A DNA stretch of 44,187 nt from Clostridiales bacterium. GTDB taxonomy: Bacteria > Bacillota > Clostridia > Christensenellales > Aristaeellaceae. Shown here one piece after another: positions 24,803 to 31,361 of the stretch. The DNA lies in assembly GCA_012523405.1 (NCBI GenBank), contig JAAYIN010000027.1:1-44187 (forward strand). Direction: 5' to 3'. The notes beneath the pieces are model-generated. The model had not been told where the DNA came from and searched no databases. It saw only the letters and a list, made by a program, of their open reading frames with translations. Made by a program: the position numbers and the translations under genes. Positions within the stretch are counted from its first letter, which is position 1, and each line of letters opens with the position of its first letter.

Positions 24803-26674
24803 ATGAAAAGAACCCCCCTTATGAGGAAAATCAGCATTGTGATGATTGCCGCCTTGATGACAATCGCACCATCGTTTGATATGAGTGTCGCAAGAAAACT
24901 CAGACCTGATGCCGTTGACTTAGGTGGATTTATTTTTCAGGCGATAGGGCGTACCATTTCATCGATCAGCACGGATTCACTTACACTGTCATTGCTCTTT
25001 TTTGTGATGATGTGGCTTGCCAACCGATACATATTCCACAAGCCCAAGGAAACCAAGGTGGGAGAATACCTGCTTTGCGGCTTTTTGAGCATCATGATGC
25101 TCTGTGCATCCAGTATTCGCGCAACTGAATCAATCCAAACGCTCTATGAGAATGCATTTCAGATAGTCAAGGCATTGCTGTTTTTAGCGGGCTTTTTCCC
25201 GCTGTTGCTTTGCGCCATACGCGGACTCAATGAACTGCTGCATGATGGTATCAAATTGCGCTGCATCACCAAGTGGGACAAGCACCCCTTCTTATTTCCA
25301 ATGATTGTGATTGCAGTTGCTTGGCTTCCGCATCTGATCATCAAATACCCTGGTGTATGGATGATCGATAGCTGCCTGCAATTTCGAATGTACCTAGGCA
25401 TGACAGACCCCATAACGCCCCATCCTCCGTTTGGCACATTGATCTATGGGCTGATTGTCTCCTTTGCGCTAAGCACGCCAAATCCCAATATCGTCTATTT
25501 CATTTGCACGTTGATTCAAACCGCCATTTTTATTGCGGTGCTCAGCTATTCACTGTGGCTGATGCAAAAGCATGAAGCGCCTATGTGGATGTGCTGGCTT
25601 GCGCTTGTGCTTTATGCGATCTCGCCTAGCTATGTGGGCTGGTCTATGGTGCTGGTGAAGGATAGCAGTTACTTAATTCTCTGTATGCTGGCAATGGCGC
25701 TAATGATTGACTTTATTGGAGACCGAAAAGGTTTTATGTCAAGCAAGCTTCGCCTTCTCTTGCTTGCAGCGGATATCTATTTAATGATATTGACACGCCA
25801 CAATGGTGTATACATTGCTGTTCCGATTCTCATCGGAATGGGCATTGTATTGCTCAAGGACAAAATTGGCAAAATGGGTATGATTAAACTTGGTATGCTT
25901 TCGTGCGCTGCGCTGCTGCTTGCGTTTGGCACGAGCGAGGCGATCATCTATGCGCTTAATATTCAGCATGTGGAAATGAACGACTGGCTGTCTATTCCAT
26001 TTCAGCAGACGGCGCGTATTGTCAAGCTACATGGTGACGAAATTCCAGAGGAAGAGCGAGCGGCCATTGATCAAATTGTCCCCTACGAGACCATTGCACA
26101 GCTATATACCATCAACAATGCAGACCCAATCAAATGGGATTCCAACGATGCGCTGGACCGCGAAAAGGATGCTAGCATTTATTTGAATACATGGTGGAAA
26201 CAGGTGAAGCGATATCCAATGGATGCGCTGGATGCCCTGCTAAACATGAATGTCATTTTGTTTGATTTGCAGGATAATTTCCCCACCTATATTGGATTAT
26301 CTGACAATACGATGTACGATCATGTATACCAGTACTCTTTTAATGATCTGAGCTTTTATAATCGCGAGGAGATTGCGCCTCTGAATAGCATACAGCTTGC
26401 GCTGACGGAGTGGTACTACCGCTTTAGCGATATGCCTGTCATCGGACCATTTGCGAGCATGGGCTTTTGCATTTATGTGATGTTGATGACGATGTATCTG
26501 ACATGCGTGCATAAGCGCGGACGCGCATTGCTTGCATGGCTGCCATCGGTTATTTCAGCGATATTCGGGCTGTTTTGTGCGATTGTCTATACGCGCTACC
26601 TCCTGCCAACCATGTGCGCTCTGCCCTTGTGGTTTTTCTCCTATCATGTCGCTGGACAGGTGAAAGAAAAGTAA
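24803..26674 (+). CDS. Large polytopic membrane protein, DUF6020-like (possible GT-C glycosyltransferase)
   Basis: A 623-residue protein with about 12 hydrophobic segments and a soluble loop of about 140 residues (around 405-545) before the last two segments. The conserved-looking stretch KYPGVWMIDSCLQF followed by ITPHPPFGTLIYGL (about residues 190-225) resembles the DUF6020 pattern (a loop with Pro-Gly and Asp, then a His-Pro pair). Such an acidic loop after the first helices recalls GT-C polyprenyl-phosphate-sugar transferases, but this is inference. GGAGAAG lies before the ATG. The gene stands alone, with no cell-wall polymer genes next to it. Confidence 0.7.
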   Translation: MKRTPLMRKISIVMIAALMTIAPSFDMSVARKLRPDAVDLGGFIFQAIGRTISSISTDSLTLSLLFFVMMWLANRYIFHKPKETKVGEYLLCGFLSIMMLCASSIRATESIQTLYENAFQIVKALLFLAGFFPLLLCAIRGLNELLHDGIKLRCITKWDKHPFLFPMIVIAVAWLPHLIIKYPGVWMIDSCLQFRMYLGMTDPITPHPPFGTLIYGLIVSFALSTPNPNIVYFICTLIQTAIFIAVLSYSLWLMQKHEAPMWMCWLALVLYAISPSYVGWSMVLVKDSSYLILCMLAMALMIDFIGDRKGFMSSKLRLLLLAADIYLMILTRHNGVYIAVPILIGMGIVLLKDKIGKMGMIKLGMLSCAALLLAFGTSEAIIYALNIQHVEMNDWLSIPFQQTARIVKLHGDEIPEEERAAIDQIVPYETIAQLYTINNADPIKWDSNDALDREKDASIYLNTWWKQVKRYPMDALDALLNMNVILFDLQDNFPTYIGLSDNTMYDHVYQYSFNDLSFYNREEIAPLNSIQLALTEWYYRFSDMPVIGPFASMGFCIYVMLMTMYLTCVHKRGRALLAWLPSVISAIFGLFCAIVYTRYLLPTMCALPLWFFSYHVAGQVKEK

Positions 26675-26854
26675 CAAAAGACAAACAGATGCGGTTGACT
26701 ATTGATGGAATTTATTTGCACGCAAGTGATACAGCCCTTCCTTTGTCACTTCATTCATTATTGGTACTCTTTGATAAATGGATTTATTAGGAGTATGCTA
26801 CATCTTGTCGGCACGTCGTTTATTCCAAAATATATGTCTGTTAATCACTATATT

Positions 26855-26870
26855 CTATGAAAATTCATAG
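26855..26870. promoter_or_regulatory. Palindrome upstream of the His/Cys-rich membrane protein gene
   Basis: CTATGAA-AA-TTCATAG: perfect 7-bp arms, 27 bp before the start codon. It may be an operator; it does not resemble the known Zur box. The rest of the AT-rich gap 26675-26897 shows no clear promoter and no gene. Confidence 0.4.
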
Positions 26871-26897
26871 CAAATAAACATTAAAGGTGGGAAACAT

Positions 26898-27194
26898 ATG
26901 GCAAAGAACAGACGTATACTAGCAATGCTGATTGCGGTTGCGGTTTTTGTGGTCATGATGTTTTCCACTACTTATATCGCATGCCACGGAGATCATGACT
27001 GCCATGGAGAAGATTGCCCAATTTGCCATGTCATTGACTTTTGCAGCAAAACGTTGAAATCATTTTGCTTCGCAGCAATTTCAGCAGCGATTGGTATTGC
27101 TTATACTTATATCGCGCGTGTTAGGCTCGTTGGACAGTTGCAGCGAGCGGTAAAAACGTCACTGGTTACGCTTAAGGTGAAGCTTTCGAATTGA
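26898..27194 (+). CDS. Small membrane protein with a His/Cys metal-type motif
   Basis: A 98-residue protein with an N-terminal membrane helix (about residues 8-27), then the Cys/His-rich segment ACHGDHDCHGEDCPICHVIDFC (29-50, four His and five Cys), a second hydrophobic segment (about 58-75) and a basic tail. Small proteins with an HDCxGExCPIC motif occur beside metal transporter genes in Bacillota, and here it precedes the remains of a zinc transporter. A role in zinc binding outside the membrane is inferred. RBS AAAGGTGGG 6-8 bases upstream. The ORF itself is intact. Confidence 0.75.
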   Translation: MAKNRRILAMLIAVAVFVVMMFSTTYIACHGDHDCHGEDCPICHVIDFCSKTLKSFCFAAISAAIGIAYTYIARVRLVGQLQRAVKTSLVTLKVKLSN

Positions 27195-27206
27195 GATTGA
27201 ATTGAT

Positions 27207-27283
27207 AACAAGGAGAATCGTCTGCCGATAGAGGTAGACGTATTTGGCGTTCATAGGTTTTGTTGCTAACCTCCTTGTTTTTT
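27207..27283 (+). terminator. Branched terminator or attenuator between the small protein gene and the znuA remnant
   Basis: Outer stem AACAAGGAG (27207-27215) with CTCCTTGTT (27271-27279) and a T run. It encloses an inner hairpin CGTCTGCC (27219-27226) with GGTAGACG (27233-27240; one G-T pair) and some 30 further bases. An ordinary terminator would not need such a large enclosed domain, so a ligand- or protein-responsive attenuator is possible. Confidence 0.6.
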
Positions 27284-27325
27284 GCGTCTATTTTCAATTT
27301 AAAATGATATTTGGAGGCTATTTTC

Positions 27326-27838
27326 ATGAAAAAAATATTATTTATTATGCTGGGTTTCTTTACGTTCATTTAAGTGATTTACGGCAATACATTCGCTCTT
27401 GCAAGCGCAGATGCTAATGTTGATTCGGACAAAACAAGCATTGTGACCACTATCTTTCCGGAGTATGACTGGATGTGCCAAGTGCTTGGAGACAAGGCGG
27501 ACACGGTTGATTTGACGATACTTTTGGATAGCGGCGTTGACCTGCATAGCTATCAACCAACAATGGACGATATGGGTAAGCTTTTAAACTGTGATATGTT
27601 CATTTACGTAGGCGGATAGTCTGATGGATGGGTTGAAGCTGCGCTATTAGGTGCGGCGAATGAAAACATGGTTGTCATCAACCTCCTTGAGGTGCTGGGT
27701 GATACGGTCAAGACGGAAGAGGTAATCGAGGGCATGGAGAAGCATGATCATGATCATGCAGACGAAGACCACGACCATGAGGCGGAAGGACACGCAGACG
27801 AAGAGCATGATCATGAAGCGGAAGACCATGCGGCCTCA
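27326..27838 (+). pseudogene. znuA-like zinc-binding protein gene, broken
   Basis: Reading from the ATG at 27326 (RBS GGAGG intact), one frame gives a signal peptide, then TSIVTTIFPEYDWMCQVLGDKADTV and LLDSGVDLHSYQPTMDDM, which match the ZnuA-type periplasmic/lipoprotein zinc binder including the first metal His (DLHSYQP). Two in-frame stops interrupt it: TAA at 27371 in the signal peptide, and TAG at 27617 where homologues have GGESD (GAG to TAG, one base). The frame then continues through the usual His/Asp/Glu-rich metal loop (27737-27830) and stops being ZnuA. The C-terminal half, with the other metal ligands, is deleted. Confidence 0.88.
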
Positions 27839-28238
27839 GACCGTATTACAGCCGTGAAGAAAAAAGCATGCGCAAAGCAATATGGAAAGAATGGGGATTA
27901 CGCAGCTGTCTCGGCGCTGTTATCGCGAGTTGTCAGGGCAGCAGCAGCGGGTTTTGCCTGCGCGCGCACTTTGCGCCACCAAGAAACTGCTGCTGCTTGA
28001 CGAACCTGTAGCGGGGCTTGATCCTAAAGTGACGAGCGATATGTATGCGCTGATCCAAAAGCTTAACCGTGATGATGACATTACCATCATCAGGATTTCC
28101 CGCGATTTGAATGCAGCGGTCAAATACGCAAGCCACATACTGCACATGGATCATGAGTCTTTGTTCTTTGGCACTGCTAAGGAGTGTCAAAAAAGTGAAG
28201 CTGGAAGAATCTTTTCCAATGCGGAAGGGAGAAGCTGA
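27839..28238 (+). pseudogene. znuC-like zinc ABC transporter ATPase gene, 3' remnant
   Basis: Fused directly to the znuA remnant. The reading frame 27882-28238 gives MERMGITQL, CYRELSG, Walker B KLLLLDEPVAGLDPKV, and HILHMDHESLFFGT, clearly the second half of a ZnuC ATPase. The first half with Walker A is missing, and the preceding bases continue in another frame, so a frameshift lies near 27880. Further damage: the signature reads LSGQQQR with one Gly missing, and the H-loop His is Arg (ISRDLN). No znuB permease gene follows. The product could not hydrolyse ATP. Confidence 0.88.
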
Positions 28239-28582
28239 TGATGATGGGATTGATTGAAAAGCTGACACTGTATTTCAATATGGCGTTATCACCTGATGAC
28301 TACATGGGAAAAACAGTGAAGATGAGCGGAACGTGTGATACCTATCAGGCAACTTCTCAGGAGTTGGAAGAGCAGATGAAGCCAATCTACCTCTCCTGTA
28401 CAGCGCCTGATGTGACGGGGTGCTGCGCTCGAGGGCTGGAATTTGTGCTTGGCGAGGCGCGTACATACCCTGAGGATTATCCTGCACTTGGCAATATTAT
28501 TACGATTGTTGGAAAATTTCAAATGTATGAGGAGCATAGATATAGGTATTGTGAGCTTGTGGACGCGGGGCTAAGCTATTGA
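28238..28582 (+). CDS. Small hypothetical protein of a zinc-uptake neighbourhood
   Basis: A 114-residue protein. The stretches DDYMGKTVKMSGTCDTYQ, CTAPDVTGCCARGLEFVLG and TYPEDYPALGNIITIVGKFQMYEE look like an OB-fold type small domain with a Cys pair. From memory, similar proteins with an added signal peptide are common in Clostridia near metal transporters; this copy begins abruptly and has none, so its N terminus may be lost. The start shares bases with the znuC remnant stop (TGATG), with GGAAGGGAG upstream; two more ATG codons follow directly. It is the last intact ORF of the decayed zinc operon. Confidence 0.65.
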   Translation: MMMGLIEKLTLYFNMALSPDDYMGKTVKMSGTCDTYQATSQELEEQMKPIYLSCTAPDVTGCCARGLEFVLGEARTYPEDYPALGNIITIVGKFQMYEEHRYRYCELVDAGLSY

Positions 28583-28636
28583 TAGGTGCTTGAAGCAGGT
28601 TAGTAGAACCTCATACCTTAACGTTGATAATGAAAA

Positions 28637-28669
28637 AAGGAGATGCAGCTGTATGGCTGTATCTCCTTT
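28637..28669. terminator. Bidirectional terminator between the zinc locus and the MATE gene
   Basis: AAAGGAGATGCAGC pairs with GCTGTATCTCCTTT (G-T pair allowed) and has T runs on the minus strand side. Confidence 0.8.
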
Positions 28670-28737
28670 GATTTCATGCTGAATCAATTGCACCTATCAA
28701 ACGTTTCTGCCACAAGGGCAACCTCCAGTCCGATATG

Positions 28738-30111
28738 CTAAAGGGATATCTGCTCATTAGCTAGGCGCTTCATCGTCTTGTAGGAGAGCAGACAGACCAA
28801 AAGTGTTAACATATCCGCAGCTGGTTGGGAGACGTAGATGCCATCAAGCCCCATCATACGTGATAGAATCAAAATACATGGTACATAAAATAGCCCCTGC
28901 CTGATGACTGATAGAAAAATACCAAACTTTGATGCACCAATGGTTTGAAAGGTAATGGTCATCATATAACATAGTCCGAAGGCGGGATAGAGTGCAACTT
29001 GAGAGATGAGGAGCTTTGCGCCATACTCCACCACCTGCGGGTTTTGATTAAAGAGCATGATCAAGGGCTTGGAAAGACTAATATAAAGGGCAGCAACCAA
29101 AATGGACAGTAACAGGGATGCTTTGAGTGCGAAGGCAACCGAATCATGGAAACGCTCTTTGTTCTTAGCGCCAAAGGCATAGGACGCAACAGGCTGGTAG
29201 CCCTGCATGAAGCCCATGATGATGTAGGAGCCTATGAGGTTTAGGCGCTGCACGATACCATAGGCGGCAATGATTAGATCACTATTTGGCAAGGTGCCTG
29301 CGACCATATTGGTAAGTGACGTAGCGATTGCGAGGCAAATCTGAATCACAGCACTTGGAACGCCGATCGAAATGACATTCTTGAAGAAATAAGCACTGGG
29401 ACAGATGGACTTGATCTTCAGTGGAATGATAGAGCGGCCACTTACATAATACCAGAGGAGGATGGCGAAGGTGACGAACTGAGAAACAGTTGTTGCAATG
29501 GATGCGCCGGCAACACCAAGATTCAGTCCCCAATCAAACATAAAGATGGGGTCGAGGATGATGTTCAAAACTGCACCAATGGATACGGCAATGGTGGTAA
29601 TCTTGACCGAAGACTCAGCACGTGCAACGCAGTTTAAGCTCTGCGCAGGGATGTTAACGATCGCAGCGACGAACATCCAAAGCGCATAGTCCTTTGCCTG
29701 CGGCATGACTGCCTCCGATGCACCAAAGAGCCGCAGGAGCGGTTCCATAAACACAATGCCAAAGACGCATAAAAGGATGCCGATAACAAGTGAAATGGCT
29801 GCTACAGTCGATACGGTAGAGGTCGCAGCATCCTTGTCCTTTGCGCCCAGTTGCCTGCCCATCAGTACGGCTGCACCTGCAGCGAAAATGTTTTCAATGG
29901 ATACAAAAATGAGCAAAAGCGGAAGTGTGACGCCAACGGCTGCGAGGGCGGTTTCGCTGCCCAACATGCCTATGTAGGCGGTATCTACGATGTTATATAT
30001 CGCCTTAGCAAGCAAGGCGATGGTTGCGGGGACAGCGAGCTTGACGATGGCTTTTGATGGTTTTACGTTTGCCAGCAATGACTCTTGGCCGATGGTTTGA
30101 TCCTTACTCAT
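28738..30111 (-). CDS. MATE family multidrug efflux transporter
   Basis: A 457-residue cation-coupled exporter with 12 predicted membrane helices in two pseudo-symmetric halves. Family features are KLAVPATIALLAKAIYNIVDTAYIG near residue 25, AAGAAVLMGRQLGAKD near 78, and the second-half start VPSAVIQICLAIATSLTNMVAG. Which drugs or metabolites it moves cannot be told. GGAGG lies 7 bases before the ATG. Its start overlaps the end of the TetR gene by 8 bp, so the pair forms one operon and the regulator probably controls the pump. Confidence 0.93.
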   Translation of the reverse strand: MSKDQTIGQESLLANVKPSKAIVKLAVPATIALLAKAIYNIVDTAYIGMLGSETALAAVGVTLPLLLIFVSIENIFAAGAAVLMGRQLGAKDKDAATSTVSTVAAISLVIGILLCVFGIVFMEPLLRLFGASEAVMPQAKDYALWMFVAAIVNIPAQSLNCVARAESSVKITTIAVSIGAVLNIILDPIFMFDWGLNLGVAGASIATTVSQFVTFAILLWYYVSGRSIIPLKIKSICPSAYFFKNVISIGVPSAVIQICLAIATSLTNMVAGTLPNSDLIIAAYGIVQRLNLIGSYIIMGFMQGYQPVASYAFGAKNKERFHDSVAFALKASLLLSILVAALYISLSKPLIMLFNQNPQVVEYGAKLLISQVALYPAFGLCYMMTITFQTIGASKFGIFLSVIRQGLFYVPCILILSRMMGLDGIYVSQPAADMLTLLVCLLSYKTMKRLANEQISL

Positions 30112-30712
30112 TGTTATTCCTCCGTTTGATTACGCCGTATAGCAATATATCCATAGATTTACTTGCGATTTCTTCGTGGTGCTTGATGTCGCTATCGTTA
30201 CGCTTGCTCCATCCGCTATTCACAAAGTCTTGAAATAACCCAATCACATCCATTGCGCTCTCAAGCTTGATATCATCTCGGATCTCTAGCTTATTTAGCA
30301 GCTGCATAAGAATCTGTTGGTTAAATGTATCAAAGCCCTTCTTATGCATGCTGATTTGCTCTGACAAATGTTGGGGCGGGGTAATAACAGCATCGAAAAA
30401 CAGCTGCTGATAGATTGGGTGTGCATCAAAGAACTCACGGCGTGCGCCGAAGTAATCAGAAAGCTGCGTAGTGGTGTTAAGGCTTATGCGATCCTTAAGA
30501 AATGCTGTGATTGTATCAAAGCACTCCTTCACGCATTGCAAATAGATGGCATCCTTGTCGCTGAAGTGGTGGTACATCACGCCTTTGGAAATTTCGCCAT
30601 CTTGGCAAATTGCGTTAAGTGATCCTTGAGCATAGCCATGACTGGCAAATTCTATGAGTGCGTAATGTAGAATTTTATCTATGCTTTTCTGTTTTTTTTC
30701 TTCTCGTTTCAT
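30104..30712 (-). CDS. TetR/AcrR family transcriptional regulator
   Basis: A 202-residue regulator. The N-terminal helix-turn-helix reads IDKILHYALIEFASHGYAQGSLNAICQDGEISKGVMYHHFSDKDAIYLQ split over residues 10-60, with the typical GVMYHHF recognition helix end. The C-terminal domain is the variable ligand-sensing part. The ATG at 30712 has GGAGA 7-8 bases upstream; the open extension to 30793 runs through the operator and promoter. The perfect inverted repeat upstream makes auto-repression, with repression of the MATE gene, the likely scheme. Confidence 0.92.
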   Translation of the reverse strand: MKREEKKQKSIDKILHYALIEFASHGYAQGSLNAICQDGEISKGVMYHHFSDKDAIYLQCVKECFDTITAFLKDRISLNTTTQLSDYFGARREFFDAHPIYQQLFFDAVITPPQHLSEQISMHKKGFDTFNQQILMQLLNKLEIRDDIKLESAMDVIGLFQDFVNSGWSKRNDSDIKHHEEIASKSMDILLYGVIKRRNNNE

Positions 30713-30734
30713 CCTGTCATCTCCATTTGCAAAA

Positions 30735-30787
30735 ATAGACCAGTCGGTCTGTTTGCAATCATACCACAAACAGACCGACTGGTCTAT
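30735..30787 (-). promoter_or_regulatory. TetR-type double operator around the TetR-MATE promoter
   Basis: A perfect 21-bp inverted repeat: arms at 30735-30755 and 30767-30787 with an 11-bp centre. Each arm itself holds the small palindrome AGACC-AGTC-GGTCT, a common TetR-family operator form. On the minus strand an extended -10 (TGG-TATGAT) lies in the centre, so both operators frame the promoter. Confidence 0.85.
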
Positions 30788-30858
30788 AAACAAACTGTGA
30801 ACATCTTAAGTGCTCTACAAAACATAGATGGGCAGATTTGAACCCAACTGAGAAGCAA

Positions 30859-30888
30859 AGAAAAAAGCCTTGATATTTCAAGGCTTTT
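30859..30888 (-). terminator. Terminator of the tRNA-Val gene
   Basis: AAAAGCCTTGA (30863-30873) pairs with TCAAGGCTTTT (30878-30888), with a T run on the minus strand. Confidence 0.9.
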
Positions 30889-30889
30889 A

Positions 30890-30966
30890 TGGTGGGACTA
30901 ACTGGGCTCGAACCAGTGACCTCCACGATGTCAACGTGGCACTCTAGCCAACTGAGCTATAATCCC
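30890..30966 (-). tRNA. tRNA-Val (anticodon GAC)
   Basis: On the minus strand the acceptor GGGATTA pairs with TAGTCCC, followed by discriminator A and an encoded CCA. The anticodon arm CCACG-TTGACAT-CGTGG gives anticodon GAC (Val). The T arm has CTGG-TTCGAGC-CCAG. The gene is isolated and has its own promoter and terminator. Confidence 0.97.
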
Positions 30967-30972
30967 GAATGT

Positions 30973-31002
30973 GCTGTATGCAGTGAATACATTACATACA
31001 GC
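30973..31002 (-). other. Hairpin in the tRNA-Val 5' leader
   Basis: GCTGTATG (30973-30980) and CATACAGC (30995-31002) form a perfect 8-bp stem in the precursor, just before the mature 5' end. It may affect leader processing; it may also be chance. Confidence 0.5.
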
Positions 31003-31009
31003 GTTAATA

Positions 31010-31038
31010 ATATTATCATAGTTTTGATGAAATTGCAA
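31010..31038 (-). promoter_or_regulatory. Predicted promoter of tRNA-Val
   Basis: Minus strand TTGCAA (31038-31033), a 17-bp spacer and TAATAT (31015-31010). Confidence 0.75.
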
Positions 31039-31077
31039 TACTTATCCTCAAAAAAAGTACTGCCATGGGGAAAAACG

Positions 31078-31287
31078 CTATGACCGTGTATGCCGAAGCC
31101 TGTAGGAACAACGATCTGCTGCGCCGAAAATAAAGCTTACAAGAAACAATAATAGGGCAGCTGGTATCAATAATATAGCGGATAGGGCAAAACCCAACCA
31201 GAAAACGAGCGTGGCGAGAATGGATTTGAGGCGGTGCAGAGCGCTTGGATGGCGCGATGATTTGAGGGGGTAGAGGGTAGGCAGCAT
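31078..31287 (-). CDS. Small membrane protein downstream of the BceB-like gene
   Basis: A 69-residue protein I do not recognise. A basic N terminus (LKSSRHPSALHRLKS) is followed by a long hydrophobic region (about residues 26-57, room for one long or two short helices) and an Arg-rich tail (CSYRLRHTRS). The ATG at 31287 has AAGGAGA 7 bases upstream, which is good evidence of translation; the open frame extends to 31365 without such a site. It starts 74 bp after the permease stop on the same strand, so it may be part of the transporter operon. Confidence 0.6.
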   Translation of the reverse strand: MLPTLYPLKSSRHPSALHRLKSILATLVFWLGFALSAILLIPAALLLFLVSFIFGAADRCSYRLRHTRS

Positions 31288-31361
31288 GTGATCATCTCCT
31301 TTGCTCATGCGGCAGGCGGAGGGGTCTGCCCTCTGCCTGCCAATCGTGTCAATGTGGGTGG

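Noticed and set aside
26689-26790. A small ORF in the gap after the large membrane protein
   Set aside because: No ribosome binding site at a fitting distance and no protein-like composition; treated as noncoding.
27737-27835. Short GATCATGATCATG-type repeats
   Set aside because: They encode the His/Asp-rich metal loop of the znuA remnant and are not a regulatory repeat or CRISPR.
27326-27838. Stop codon recoding in the znuA frame
   Set aside because: Two different stop codons (TAA and TAG) combined with a deletion and a frameshift fit simple decay; other genes here use both stops normally.
27882-28238. An apparently intact 118-residue ABC ATPase
   Set aside because: It lacks Walker A and the first half of the domain, and has a damaged signature and H loop, so it is a znuC remnant.
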